A stretch of DNA of 60,000 nt from Nymphaea colorata (GCF_008831285.2 NC_045139.1:4130704-4190703), one strand, 5' to 3'; numbered from the stretch's first letter, positions 1 to 13,707 are shown. The notes: generated by a model from the sequence alone, not told the origin. Program-made: numbers and translations.

Positions 1-2250
1 CGCATGTGCCAACACAGTTGCTCACTCATCAAAAATTACACACACATATATATATATATAGTGGGTAAAAATTGTCAATAGGGTAAGAAATGCCAGAAAT
101 TGTGTTGTATATTCAGTATTGAACTCTTTGCTTTCCTACCATACGATAGATGATTGTGGTGGCATGGTTCCACACAAAATGAAGCAAAGAATGTCACTTA
201 GATATTCAACAAATTGATAGAAAACAGACAAATGTTATTGCGTAATATTGCGAGCTTTCAATTTACAGTCGCAACTCTGGTCTTAATATTGCTGTATCTT
301 TAAGACACATCTTGTAGTTAACTAATTGATTCCAATAATTAAGAGAAAAAACAAAGGAGCCATGTTCAAGTTATGTTGAGGATGTCTATGAGAAGAGAAA
401 TATTGCCTCCATTAACGAGTCAGGTTCAAGTTAACAGTACATAGAAATTACATACCTTGGCCAACATAGCATAGGCTTGCTTTGAAATACTAGCATAATA
501 TTCATATTGCCAAACACCCCCTAAGTAAGTACTCTGTTTGACTACTTTCCAAAACCGTTTAGTGGGTCAAGCCCTAGGCTGTAACAGGCAGGCTGGCTTG
601 TGTTGTGACGTTGATCCTTAGGCTGGCCCGGCCCGATATTAAATGGGATGTTTGATCTCAGGACATGGACTGCTGGTAGGGGTTTCAGGCTACCCTTGTC
701 CAGCCTCGCTCATACGTATGTCAGGAAGTTCTCCCTCTCTCTCTCTCTCTTTCGCACCCTAAGAAGCTATTTGGCAACAGATAATATGAAACATTTACTC
801 TTTCTCTCTCATTTGATTCTTTCTCTCTCATTTGATTCTAGTAACTTTGATAGCTCTTTCTCTATAATTCTCGACTCTTCTAATTAGATATGTGTCGTTC
901 GTTATCCCATCCCCCACCGCGTCTCCTTTTCTCTTTTACCAACTTCTTTTGTTTTCGTCAGCTTTACTGCCTTCTACACTATTCTTTACTCTTCATAGAC
1001 ATGTCACCCATTATCTCTCTCTCTCTCTCTCTCTCTTCTTTCTGATGGCGAACCTCCCTTTTTCTTCTGTTCAACTTCTCTGTGATTCTCAGCCCTTCTC
1101 GAATGTGTCATAGTCGATTTGAATTAAAAAAAAAAAAGCAGTTTAAAATGATTGAAATTGATTATATAGATATATCTTTTGACATCATCAACATATTCCG
1201 TGACATGCTTTCCATTATTATAGAGCAATTTCATAATTTCTCGAAAGAGACTACTTTCTGTAATATCCTTGAAATTTTCGTCATGCTTTTCAGGAAAACA
1301 GTTCAGTGAGGCCTTGATTGAATTTTTGGTAAATTAAAAAAAGATTAAAACAATATTAACTTTTATTTCAATATTACCTTCGGTACGATCTTTTGGTCTC
1401 ATAGTTTCTGGTCGTCGTTCTTGTGGAGACAAAAAAGTTCTGGTCTTAAAGTAAAATCGGTTGACGTGATAGAAGTGTTCATTTTTGCACAAAGCCTTTA
1501 CTACATCCTCTTCGTAATCGTTTTCTGTTTTTTATTTTGGCAGAGATCTTAGAAAAGGATAAATATTGAGATCGTAATTGCTTCCAGAGGTGTGCTTCTG
1601 CTTGTTAAATTTTCTCCTTGTATGCAAAATTTCGCTTTCGTTTCCACAGTTCGTCTTACTTATTCACTTTTTCTGTTTTTCCATTTCTCTCAGAATCTGA
1701 AAACAGACACTGCTAACAATCTAAATTGCTGTTCCGAAAGGTAACTTCTTCTTTTCCAAGAACTGATCATCATTTCGATTGCTCATGCTCTTTCATTCCA
1801 ATCCATTACTAAAGTGCCATTACTGGCAGACTAATATCTTCTAGAATTTATTGGATGAAATACACAAGTAGTGACCTAATATCAATTTATTCATATTTGG
1901 CCAACGCTATCAATATGATGGGTTGGAATAACAGAGACACAAGGATCAGTGGTATCCATAACTTGTTTGGGTGAAGAAGGACTAAGAACTTTGAACCGAA
2001 AAACAAACCATAGATACTAATCTTTCAGGATTGATTGGTTGTCAGCATCCCTTATCAGCCTTCAGTATCATGGTCTAAAACCTTATCTGCAATCAAGTGC
2101 ATAATCTAAGAATGACTTCATATTCCTGGTTATCCACAATTGGGTTTATTTATGCATTTAATTTTCTATGTTTATTAATAAACTAAAGTGCAGTTAATGT
2201 TTGGTAGTGAGGAAATCCTGTGACTGGCCGAGCCACATTCCTAAAGAGAT
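1..2250. other. gene-free AT-rich stretch with simple repeats
   Basis: No convincing exon was found. It holds a short TA array near 43-60 and CT tracts near 733-750 and 1014-1034. The open frames at 648-1113 are made largely of these pyrimidine tracts (Ser/Leu-rich translations) and are not coding-like. A GC-rich patch near 608-633 contains the GGCCCGGCCCGAT type motif, also seen near 29170-29185, and is probably a transposon-end remnant. Confidence 0.5.
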
Positions 2251-2676
2251 CTAAAATTTTCCTGGTCCATTTTTATCTGGTGCATTTCCATTTAGCAGAG
2301 TTTGCGCTGATAGTTGATGGTCTAAAAATCCTATCTTGACATTGTTCCATTTTCCGTTTGTAGAAGATTCCCATTTCCGGTAACTGAAATGGGAAGCTAA
2401 CACCAGCCTGCTAAAATTTTTTTCAGCCATGTCTTCAGAAATCAAAATATCAAGAGCCATCATCCTTTTTCCATTTGCAGTATGTTTGTTGGTATAAGAA
2501 CTGAAGGACTTAACAAGTTGCAGTTTTCTGTGGTCTTCCTGTCTTTGCAATTGGTGTTGGCTCAGTACATCTGATAAAGCATCTATAAGTGCCTGAATTT
2601 CCTGCAACAGCCTTTGCTTATGCCAGCACACATATGAACCTCTAGATGTCATTTTCCTATTTGAACAGCAGCTCAT
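2251..2676 (-). CDS. unidentified open frame, possible gene fragment
   Basis: From the first ATG this frame encodes 141 aa, and it stays open 11 codons upstream of that ATG. I do not recognise the family. The stretch after the motif HKQRLLQEIQALIDALSDVL is rich in Leu, Gln and Glu and should be helical, possibly coiled-coil. The C-terminal half is mixed polar. No signal peptide or membrane segment is visible. The frame contains internal GT and AG dinucleotides, so it could be one exon of a larger minus-strand gene or a decayed insertion. It stands out only by length and by a protein-like composition compared with the surrounding AT-rich DNA. Confidence 0.2.
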   Translation of the reverse strand: MSCCSNRKMTSRGSYVCWHKQRLLQEIQALIDALSDVLSQHQLQRQEDHRKLQLVKSFSSYTNKHTANGKRMMALDILISEDMAEKNFSRLVLASHFSYRKWESSTNGKWNNVKIGFLDHQLSAQTLLNGNAPDKNGPGKF

Positions 2677-3749
2677 ATAAAGAGTCACTTTCACTTGGTT
2701 TGCCTCCAAAATTTTATGCTTTTAAGTATAGATGTGATTATAGGACCTTATAGTCCAAAGCATCATAGACATGAGGAAGTATGAATAAATGAATACATGG
2801 ATCACAGGGTTCCAGTGAGTTTATTGTTCATATTTATACCGATTTTTTTAGAAGCTTTTCTTTTGACTATTAAGGTAATGAAGTACAAAGATCTTCCGAT
2901 GCCAGACAAACTATTGGATGACAATGTTGAATCTTTGCTATAAATTTTTACATTTGGAAACATCAAGTCTCAAATACGAAATTGATCTGCAATTAATGAC
3001 AACAAATCACAAGTAATGCAGGTTAAGCAGTGAAAACTGAAAAGAATAGATAAAGTTAATGATATCGTTGACTGTGCCAACTCTCCAAGTTTCCCAATTT
3101 TTTTAGTATATATCATCTGTGTGGATAAGAATGCTAAGAAAAATGTTTGTCTGGTTTTGGGATAGAAGAAGCATAATGCAGGTTATTATGCAGATTGCAG
3201 CATGTGAGTACGGTTCTTGTACTAAAATATTTGACCTATCAAATTTGGCTTTTATGTGTACCATGAAATTGTGCACTTCCAACCAGCATAACATGGCCAC
3301 TGCACATTCTTACTCTGTCAAAGAAGTGACAGTAGGAGTAGCAGGTTAAGATGGGAGCTGCAAAGTTTCTCCCCCGAGAGTGGTTAACATGTTATTGAGA
3401 AAAAGCAACCTTGGCTGCTCAACAAAAATGAAATCAATTGGCTTCTTTCTGTATCTCTTGGGTTCCCATTTGATGTTCTTTTCCGAGTAGGTTTTTTTCT
3501 TATGTACAGAAACATGAAATTCTCAAATGCGGTTATTTGTATATGAACTCGGAGAAGATCCTCTCTATTAAACTTGTTTATATTGGCACGAGTATGAGAG
3601 CAAGAACTAAGATAAAAACAGTCCCCACGTATTGAGCATTTGGATGCTTGCAAAGAATGAAACTGAGTTTGTTTTAACAAATCAGAAAATCATCTCTGCT
3701 TTCATAAAATCATGCATCTAATTATGATCTATATATTGTTGTTATGCAG

Positions 3750-4185
3750 GAGAACTAGCTTTTACATTCTGTCGGCTACTAGATTTAGATTTATATGATG
3801 CTGCGGAGAAGCCAGCTCGACCCCCTCCTCAGCTTGCTTACATTTACTTGTGATTTACTTTTATATGCTATGGTAATGCTTTTATATGCTTTGGTCAAGT
3901 TTGAATTGGGTGAGTAGAAAAGTGTAAATGGGGTCAAGGGAGTTATGACAAGTTTTGTGCTTCATAATGTTTGGTTTACATTCTATTCTTCTTTTTTTTT
4001 TCTGAAAGGAAAAAACAAAAGAGTGATGAACAGTGAACCCAAAAGAAAAGGCACAGGACCACTATAGTACCGCTCATTGTTTGTTTAATGCATCGTCTCT
4101 CGGATTATGTTCAACTTCTGCAGGTGTTATTGAACAAGTTGAAGATGTAGTAACTGGCTTGCTAGAGGAAATAAATTCTTGTTGA
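3750..4185 (+). other. two exon-like pieces of an unidentified gene
   Basis: Two short open segments follow good 3' splice-site contexts. The first (3750-3853, after TTATGCAG) reads GELAFTFCRLLDLDLYDAAE and continues with a Pro-rich stretch to a stop. The second (4124-4185, after TTCTGCAG) reads GVIEQVEDVVTGLLEEINSC followed by a stop. Their composition is protein-like (acidic/hydrophobic, low in Asn/Lys/Phe compared with random AT-rich frames). I could not find upstream exons, and the two pieces do not join in an obvious phase. They may be alternative terminal exons or remains of a dead gene. The function is unknown. Confidence 0.25.
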
Positions 4186-4189
4186 GTTG

Positions 4190-7100
4190 TCTGATAAAAT
4201 ACCAAAGCCACAACATGTTTTCTACACATTGTGTGTTTCTGCTTGTCTTTTGTGAATTTGATATTTCATGCTTGTCAGTGACATCTTTGGAAATTGCTTC
4301 AAATTACAAGGAAAACATGTTTGTCTTTGAGGTTCACCATCATATCTTCATTTAGTTAATCTTCTACTGTATTGAAGGCATACTTCTTTTCCTCCTTTTC
4401 TTGCAGATAACTATTTGTCTTTCTAGTGACATTTCAAGTTTCATTTCTTACGTGGATTGATATGCAGAGTTTGCTCTCAAGCCAATGGACTGTCTTGGGC
4501 ATTGTTTGATGTTCGATTACATGGTTTGCATACGGAAGTGAAGCTTTCTGCTGAAGAATTTTGATATATATTTGGTTGCAATTTTAAGTGGCATGGGTCG
4601 GTGTGCTAAGATGAAACAGGTTAAACTTAAGCTCAATTGATTATTTCCGCAAGAGGACTCTGTCGAGTTCAGTTATGTTTCCTGCAAATCTTTTAATAAT
4701 AATTGTATTGATGAGTCGATCGTGCGTTAAGTTAATGACATTCTCTGAAATTAACTCTAAATATATTTGCTCGTCTACAGTTACAGTAGATTGCCCTTGT
4801 ATACATTCTTTCGTCTTTGATATTCTCTGGACTTGGGCCCTTGTATTTCTACCATCTCCTTGTATTCATTTTTTTTGCCTTTGATATTCTCTAGACTTAG
4901 GCCGCTCTGTTTCTAACTTTCTAGTCACAAAAAATGGGTTTTTTTGAAAAATAGTACAAAAAAGAAACGCAATAAATGAGTCAGCCATTTAAAACTTGAA
5001 AAGAACGCCAAAATGAAAAAAAAAACATGAAGTTTTCCCCCTTTTTGTCGGTTCTTTTTATTCTTTTTCACGTTTTTTTAACGCCAAACTGCTTGTTTTC
5101 ATTTTCTAATTTTAAATTTGTTGTAAGCCTACTTATTTGAACTTATTTGATGTTTGTATTATTAGTTTTTTATGAATCCATTTCAATCTTTGTGATAAAC
5201 CTTTAAAACAATGATTTCGTGTTCTTATTGCCAAACGGCTCTAAAGTGACTCATATTGCTTCACTAAAAATCTTTTCTCTCGTAATATATGCACGTCATA
5301 CAAACTTGTAAAGTCGCAAACATGTCATGTTTCTGACAATTAGAGAGTGGATGGGACGGGTATATTTAAAAAAATCTTCACATTAGATAGTATCTATGCG
5401 ACCCTAAAAACTATATTTGATAAGAGAAAATGTCCAATATATATACATGTCGCGTTTCATGAGAAACATTTTAGTTCTTATTCGGCCAGAGTGGTCCAAC
5501 TCACATAATTGTCATGGAGAAGTTGCTGTTAATCTTACAAAGAATTTGACGAAAAGTGTATATAGGGAAGTATAATGACCAAAATACCTTTAATTAAGTA
5601 GAATGAGATTTTTTTTTATAAGGATAAAAAAGAGTTATGAAAATGGTAGGCTATAAACGCCCTCTTTCATTTTAAAAGAAAATGATTAAAGAAAATGAAC
5701 ATAGTCGCAGGCCTCCTGGACCAGTTTGAGTCTTGTGCAAGTATTATTCCCAATTTAATCTTTTCCAAGCTGGTTATATGTGCTACCCTTTATTGAGCAA
5801 AAAACTGTGCAAAAAAATTATGTGGGCCTGTGAGATGATATATTCTTATCAGATGACATATTCTGATCAGTAAAAGGTTTACTCCCTTCCAATGACAAAA
5901 AAAAAAAAAAAAAAAAGTCTAAACTGTCCATGTCTTTTTTAAAAATCACCAAAATGCCGCCAATTCCCCCTTGTGCATTTACTCGATCAACCAATCTTTA
6001 TGTACATGTGTATGCATTTACTCAATCAACCAATCTTTATGTTTATGTACAAGTGTATCTGCACATATATTATGTATTGGTGCCTCAACGCTAGGGACAT
6101 TATACGGTGAGGAAAAAGATAGGTATAAAACGGTAAGTTATATATCTAGAGAATAAAATAAAAAAATCGGCAAATTTTTAAAAAATTAAAAACATTTAAT
6201 AAATCTTAAAAATTATAAAAAAATCATAAAAAATAGGAAAAAATTGCAAAAAATAGGTATAATATGCGTATAATACGTTTTTTCACGTTTTTTTATTTTT
6301 TAACGTTTTTTTAAAAAAATGCATTTTGTACAAGTATTTTGTACAGGTATTATACGGTTGACTATATTTTGTCGTATAATAAGTCTTTTTTTTTAAAAAA
6401 AAGAAGATGCATTTTTTATGACGGTGGTTCCAACCAAAAAAGGATGAAGGCTTGGAGCAGCCATATGGGATGCTTTCACTGGACCGGGGCCGGTGCCCCC
6501 AAGACCCAACCGATGCAGTTTCTTCCCCGTGTCGCTAATGATTTGACGAAGAGTAAGATGCCTTCAGCTCTCTACTAGATAAGTAGCTTGCTCTGTCTCT
6601 ACTGCGTTTGCAATCTCTGCTCATCCGATTGCCGGTTCGTCCAGTTGCCTTATCATTGTCCTTCGTAGCTCGAACAGTGCCGTCTCTCTCGAGTCTTAGC
6701 AACAAACGTTCCCTGATGCCTTCCACCGACTAAGGCGGCGATTGAATGATACCCGTAGCCAGATTTTGGAGCTAAAACTTGGATTTTGGAGTGCTTGCGG
6801 TTTGAGAAAAGCACGGTTTTGATCAACTTTGATTTTGTAAAAGAGAGTGAAAGCCCTGTGGAGGACATTTTGGTGACACCCTTGTGAAAACTTAGTTTTA
6901 CAAAAAACAAGGTTTTTTTTTTTTTAAATGAGTTGGAAACATGGTTTCTTTGTTTAGGTGACAGTGCCAAAACTCAGTCTTTATGAATAATCCGGTGTAA
7001 ATCCAGTTTATCACTCCCTTTTAAACATAGTTTGGATGACATCCAAGCACTTTGAAAACCTAATTTTGGAGGCAAAACCAAGTTTTGTCTCTAAAACCTA

Positions 7101-8458
7101 GATTTGGAGTGTCATCCTACTGCCCCCATCAACCTTTTTGGATGAAAACACCTACCACTTGAAAAAAAAAAGGCGAAGGCACCCTCATGTTCCTGGGGTC
7201 GTGGGTTGCATCGACATCAACAATGGCAGTAATGCACCCTTTAACTTAGGTACCATATTTCATCACTTAAATACTAAGACATAGTGCCCACATGAATTAA
7301 AATAAAAATTTACAACGCCCATCTCCTATGAGGTTATTTAAACCAAATTTTTGGTGTGTGACTTAGATGGTGTTATCTAAGTATAGCGTCCAAGTCGTGT
7401 GATCTTAATTGCCATGCCATGTGGACGACATCCTTGTTGCAAAGGCAAAGCCTGCGTTACCATCCTTAGTTTGAGATGAACATCAAAGCATGAAGTATGT
7501 GCTTGGCAATTATCATGATAAATTAACATACCAATGTTTATCTAATTATCTTCTCCGAGGTTGGCAATCAAACTAAGTTTCCAAAATAAATAATGTACAA
7601 AAAACTTTAAGGCTGAATTAATTATGAGCCAAACAATATATGTATGTTCTTGGAAAATTGTAACCTTCACTCTCTTGTGTGTGAAGGGAGAGAAGACGGA
7701 CAGATTAGCTGTGTCCCAAATCTTCCAAATGGAGACTTGGGCAGCAAGCTTCCAACCTTGAGAGCTCCAAACAACTTTTTACTATGTGAGTCTCAATTTC
7801 TCCTTTGTTGAAAAGTTAAAACCACATGGACCACCTATAACAGGAGGGAGACTGGATGTCACTGTCAAAGGGGTAGGCCTCTCTCTCTCTCTCTCTTTAT
7901 ATATATATATATATCTATATATATATATATATATATATAAGAAAGAGAAAGAGAAAGAGAAACTGGTAGGTAATAGATATTTAGATGCTAGACAGCCCAT
8001 GATATTTTTCGAAAGAGAAACAAAGGGAAAAAGGATATGAACTACTTGTATATGATGAAAATGTTTTATCACTTTGTTTTTTTCTCAACCACCAATTTAA
8101 AAAATATTAAATAATGAAGTTGATGTTTCTTATTTGTCTAACATCTAACCCCTCTCTCTATCTCTCTCTCATGTTGAGCAAAAATGATGTAGCATGAACC
8201 TTTGGTAAGTGACAAGCTTTTCATTGGATTTATGACATATAAAGATAGATTTTTTATATTAAAGAGGAAAAGGCTTATGAGAGAGATAACACAGACTTAC
8301 CCGCTAGAAAGTGAAAGGAAAAGAGGCTGTCAGGTTGAATTGGTTTGGAGTCAGGAAGTGAAGTTGGTCATATGTTCGTGCATCGATGGAGAGAAGGTGA
8401 CCGTGTGATGAACAGGACAACTTAGAAGAGTCTGGTAAAGGAAAAAGTTCTATATGTT

Positions 8459-8504
<46 letters not shown>

Positions 8505-10570
8505 ATAAGTGAAAACATATAAGAAGAATCGAGATGGAGATCTAAAAGGACTTCCGTTACTGAACAGAACAACCTAGAAGACTCAGGGGAAGTTCAGGAC
8601 ACGATTTGGTTGCCCCTTCCTCTTTCAACCCCTTCCTCTTAAGATCTCTTTCTGGCCAATTCTGATTAATGTCCTCCCTCGTCTCTATTCGCCCCCGTTT
8701 TGAAACAAGGGGTGGCGCCTCTTGAATAGCTTGCCAGTTTATCAGGCCGGATCTGAGGCAGATAAATACATTTTAAAGGTTGAAATATCTAAACATTTTT
8801 GTTGCACAATCTTTTACAAATTTTTCTTTAATTTGCTAAAAATATAAACATCATCCTTTTTTTTCTCTCTATTTCTTCGTCTGGTGTAGCTCAAGTTAAA
8901 TATCGATGCTTCTAATATTGTCTTATATCTTATATATTAACGACGAACTGTACCTGAGATTACTACTAAAGGTGATCCTTCATATGAAAACTCGTTACCA
9001 TTATGAAAACTTTTATCTAAACTCTTTTAAATCGAAAGTGCACCCCAACTTATAAGAAAACCGTGACAAAAGATAAATAAGATCGAAATACGATCCCAGG
9101 TCTTCAACTTGATAATAATCGAAACTTCATTTGAGTTTCTTGAATTTTTATGTCATATTTATACGTTTCTGCATCTAGAAGCTCCGCATCACCACGACAG
9201 TGACGACCAGATACGGTTTCTGGATAGTAGAGAAACCGTTTGCTGCAGAAATGAGGAGGACAGTTTTACATTTGTCTCATGGATGGAGAAGTTAAAGATC
9301 TGTGAACTTGGACAGCTCAAAGGAAGTGGAACGTTCCAGAAATATTTTAGGCTCCATGTGGCAGCGTTCTTGAGATTAGTATAAATGACTAGCTCCTCTG
9401 CACAGCTTTGACACATCAAACTGGGTGACGACCTACACTCTATACTTCATCCTCATCACATGGTAATCTTACTACTCTTTTACTGCAAGTTATAGATGTT
9501 CATCTCCTTTTTTTTTTGTTGATCTTAACTTGCTCCAACATTACATCTTTACATTCAAAACCCAATGCGTTAAAATGCGCTTCTGCTATGTTTTGTCCTT
9601 GGTTTCAACATTGAATATGATCGAGTGCTTTGGTTTTAAAAGCTTTTACTAAAATATGTTCAAGTTTTGATGGTAGAATAAAAATATGTTTTTTAAGTTT
9701 GGCGCTTTTCTAATTATGTTGCTGTCATAATTATATAATATATTTTGTTATACCACCCCGATCATTGTTTTGATGCCCATAGTGGTTTCACAAGCTTAAA
9801 ATATACTTCTATTATAAAACCATCAAAGCTTGAGCATATTTTAGTAAAAGCTTTTTAAACCAAAGCGGTTGACATGAGAATTTTCTGTGCTTTAGTTGTG
9901 CATGCTTCATCCACATCTCAATAAAAAGCATTGAATATGTACTTTAGTTCAATTTCTATGCCGATTCCATTCTTGAGGACATTCTAGGAAAAACGATAAT
10001 ATAGAGCTCTATTCACAACCCAAATCCACCACCATGATAATTACTTTCGACCTTAAAATATTTTCGGATTTACAATGATAGTTCTATCATCATCATTCCT
10101 GTTCTTTATAATCTTTATGGTCATCTGTCATAGTTTTCTTAAAAGGAAAGAAAAGTGAAAATTGTTTACAACTATCGTGTCCTCCATAATAAATGCTTCC
10201 TGGTCTAGCTCATCATAGGCGGCCTACATGCAACATATTGATTAACTTCCGAGTGAGCGAGAAGCTTACGATCAAATTGTTTAATACCTACATCTACTCA
10301 AAGAAGAACACCTACACCTTGAAGTTCCTGGCCGCAGCGTGAATCTCGAAGGAAGCATCTAAAGAGATGAACGAAACATGTTTGCCACTCTTCATTGCAA
10401 TTGGTGCGAAGTCAAATGCTCGAAGGTGCATGGACTTCAACTCCCTTCCTCGCTAGCCTGATTCTATGTGGACTAAAATATTCTTAATTTGTATTAAAAA
10501 AAACTTTTTGTAAAGACAAAATTAAAAATAAAAAAAGTAAAAAGAATATAAAAGATATTTCTTTTTAATC
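4190..10570. other. long gene-free block with microsatellites
   Basis: No gene was found. The stretch contains an A-run near 5898-5916, a TA/CT compound array at 7880-7940, a (GA)n array at 8463-8501 and many A/T homopolymers. A GC-richer patch at 6420-6730 has overlapping open frames on both strands (6339-6578 plus, 6535-6726 and 6653-6970 minus). None resembles a known protein, and the patch may be a decayed transposon or exon remnant. Confidence 0.4.
8463..8501. repeat. (GA)n microsatellite
   Basis: About 19 uninterrupted GA units. Confidence 0.95.
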
Positions 10571-10573
10571 AAA

Positions 10574-13143
10574 ATGTCAATGAGATTAGCCCTTCCCTCA
10601 CCTGAGGGGGGATTGAAAACAGTCGCCCTTGCTGATCAGGAGGAGGTAAATTGACCGTTGATTCTGACACTAGCAGGAAGATGAAACCCTTACGCAAGTA
10701 CATTCTGATTCTCATGGGGAGAGGACTAGTATGGAGAAATCGAGCCAGATGCACCCTCAAGAATTCAATCCCCTCCATATCAAAAAGCCAAGAAGAGCGA
10801 AGCTTAAGACACTTGCTCATCCCTTTGATTCGTTTTACTCTTTAGTTTTCCACTTTCTCGCCGTGGCATGGAATTTGTTCAAGAATAATTGCTCCTTTTT
10901 TATCTCAGGATTCCAATAAAGGTCCCAAGAAGCATGAACATCCATGGAAGCTTCATCGACGTGTGAAGAGGCACAACAAAGGAAAAAGAGTAAGTTCTTG
11001 ATGTTCTGATCGATTGCCGTCTGCATCCACTGTTTTTAAATCCGTAATTCGAAAACACTTGTCTTTCCAAGCCACTTGCTGGAACTGAGTGCCTTTATAT
11101 TGAACAAATAAAAAATTATAGCAAAAGCGGAAGAATTTGTGCAGCCAAAATCTTTTCTTTCTCACATTTAAACAAGATTTACGTTTGGTTAGGCAACTAT
11201 TAATCCTGCCTATCTCTGCTTTCTTGTTCTCATGTTTGTTTTATGCAACCATTTACCTTTTTATGTAGCTGCATCCCTTAACCTATAACTTGAACTTATT
11301 CTCAACAGGCAGAGAGAGCTAGAATCATGCAGCAAATGAAAGCATTAAGAGCAGTTCTTCCCAATAACCAGAAGGTAAGTTTCTACCTACATATTCTCCT
11401 CCTTCTGCACCATATGCATCTGATTGCCCTTTTGGAGGTTTGCTAAAGTTTTCACCCCTTGAATCATCTACAGCCTGATGCCATCTCTGTACTCGGGGAA
11501 GCAATTGAGTATATGAAGTATCTTCAATCTCAATTTGATGTAAGCTAAATTATTTATTTGCTATCTTTTCATATTTCTTGGCAATTCGATCTTGAAGAAC
11601 ATTACATTAAAATATAATTAGTTCACATTATTTTGCTAATTTTGCTGTTTCTGTTTAATGCTATCCTCTAACACCTCAAACAAATACTTGTGGAAACACA
11701 CAAGGTCAAGTCATTTTTAGAGATGGAATTGAAGGTTATGCATACAATAGAATGTTGCTGTTTGCTATGTGCTTCATCAAATTAGACAGTGCCTGGATTG
11801 TTTAAGTAGTCACTATAAATTGTTCCAGGCCATTTAAATGTCAATGTCACTGTATTGCTTCATTAGGCCGAAACCTCGTCTGGAAAACATGGGAGTGTTT
11901 ACTGGACTATATTAGTGATCCAACATCCAGTGTTGTTGGCAACTAATTATGTGCATATATTTATCTGTCTATGTGTTTCTTCCAATTAATCATCTCTCGC
12001 TTCTTTGGTGGGTGGCGGGATGCTTCGGTCAGGCAACGTTTATGAGGTGTATGCAACATCCTCAGCTTGGACCAGGAGGACCATTGGGAGAACCAATGTC
12101 TCTACAAACGAATCAAGGGCCGTGCTCTGTTAATGGCTGCCCAGGCATGGGATGCTACTCCAGTGTTCCACTACTTCATCCTTCAACTGCCTATCATTAT
12201 CTTTCAAGGGCTTCAACTCTGCCATGCGAGTTCTGCTCGGTGTTGGCTGATGCTTGGGCTTGGCCTCAGCACTCTGTTGTACCAGACCAGGTAGGCAGCT
12301 CTCTGTAATACATACTAGGGTGAATATAGACTTGGGCCTGCACACACCAATAGGTTTTGCATGGAGGGTTGGTCTAGCAGAAAGTATAATGTCAAGCACT
12401 GAGCTGTTCAGATGGGTGACACTGGTCTTGGCCTTGGCCAAGTCACTGGACAGTTGACCACGCCTGTGAATCAAGCTTCACCTATATAATGGCTCCTATT
12501 TACAAGCGTTCGGTTCCTACAAAATTTCAGTTCTTAGGCTACGAGTTTTGATCGTAAAAGATTATGACCTAGCCTGAAAATATTTGCTGAGCCAACTTGC
12601 TGACCTGGGACATAAAGGCCCACCAATCTGAAGACCAATCCACAGGTTCCCAGTTATAAGAACATCTTGACAACATAAATAACTCATTTTATTTCACACA
12701 AATTATCATTCAATAAGGAGATATAAAGAGAGAGTTGTTAGTTGTGCCACACCATTAGATGGAACTGTTGCTTATATGTTTGTGTGTGTGAAATGAATTA
12801 AATGAGTCACATCTTGGGACTGAATCTGAGGCCTCCTTCCCCATTATCATCCATCAATCATAAGGTGGACATGGTGATCGTGAAAGGGAAAATGAGAGAA
12901 AAAAGGGTGAGAGAAAGAGTGGGTGAGAGTGTGAAAGACAAAAAGGAAAGTACGCATTCCTTATATATGTATACTCTCACTCTCTCATGCTTGCAGTAAG
13001 TGCAACAAATAAATAAAAATACTCTTACATTTATCTTTTATTTACAGAAGGCCGAGACTCTGGAAGATACTACAACGACTACTGCTTCTGACGGTGCTTT
13101 CCGTCCGCCCTCCAATCTCTCTGCATTACTTGATTTACCATAG
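10574..13143 (+). CDS. divergent bHLH protein, PIF/UNE10-like group (gene D)
   Basis: Predicted helix-loop-helix regulator, nuclear by family. Exons: 10574-10645 (tentative first exon), 10909-10989, 11309-11374, 11474-11539, 12033-12290, 13048-13143. All introns are phase 0 with GT-AG borders, giving about 211 aa. The basic exon ends VKRHNKGKR. Helix 1 is QQMKALRAVLPNNQK and helix 2 is ISVLGEAIEYMKYLQSQFD. By alignment to the plant bHLH consensus, His5 and Arg13 are present, but Glu9 is Lys and Arg12 is Glu, so E-box binding is doubtful while the dimer interface (Leu in helix 1, Pro at its end, Leu/Ile/Tyr in helix 2) is kept. The 86-aa tail exon is rich in Pro, Cys and Met, as in PIF-type C-termini. 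The start exon is uncertain: its ATG lies in AT-rich DNA and there is no APB (phytochrome-binding) motif. It is either a functional atypical bHLH or an ageing duplicate. Confidence 0.6.
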
Positions 13144-13192
13144 ACTTCTCTAACTAAACTTGCTTCTACTTACTGACGATACTGTTTTGCAG

Positions 13193-13707
13193 AATCAAGT
13201 TAATCCTGTACTCCCCAGATCATGTTCAAGCAAAATTTCCTATCTGACCATGGCCTTGTGGGGCTCAATTCCATGATACATTGTCTGTCACAAGGATGGA
13301 TTACATATATAAAACGTCAACTACTATTCTCAAAGGTGATGTAAGAGCCACTATAGATAAGTTCGCATGTAATAGAAGATATAGATCCTGGGTGCTATTA
13401 GTTAAATAAAATACTCAGGAGGTTTGCAATAATCAAGTTCCACTTTTGCTTCTGCTTCTTGGATTTTGAAAAATTGAAGGTAATTCATGAATCGACTTCT
13501 GCCAAGGACCTCAACCTTTTAGTACAACTGCCGTTCACATTGCAGAATCGGGTAGACATTAATCCATGTTGCTGCCATAAATATCAACTCGTTTGTGATG
13601 GCAAAATAGTACTACAGGGCAGTTCACGAGCTGAGTTCGAGGCCAAGCTGAGGCTTCTCAAACTTGGCCCAAGTCCTAGCAGCTCCAGCACATATTCAAG
13701 TCTATGA
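13193..13707 (+). other. alternative terminal exons downstream of gene D
   Basis: Two further open segments follow strong TTGCAG acceptors in phase 0, the phase used throughout gene D. The first is 13193-13276 (starts NQVNPVLPRS, 27 codons to a stop). The second is 13546-13707 (starts NRVDINPCCC, contains KYQLVCDGKIVLQGSSRAEF, 53 codons to a stop). The second is the most protein-like. Either could replace the 13048-13143 exon as the last exon of gene D, or belong to a separate decayed gene. I do not recognise the sequence of the second segment. Confidence 0.3.

Noticed and set aside
648-1113. Plus-strand frames with Ser/Leu-rich translations
   Set aside because: They are produced by CT microsatellites and flanking pyrimidine-rich DNA, without homologous motifs or splice structure.
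7782-8072. Paired open frames on both strands around 7.9 kb
   Set aside because: Both consist of translated TA and GA/CT arrays (Tyr-Ile and Arg-Glu or Ser-Leu runs).
12130-12474. Minus-strand 114-aa frame
   Set aside because: Shadow of the tail exon of gene D, which has phase-0 splice sites and fits the cluster's exon plan.
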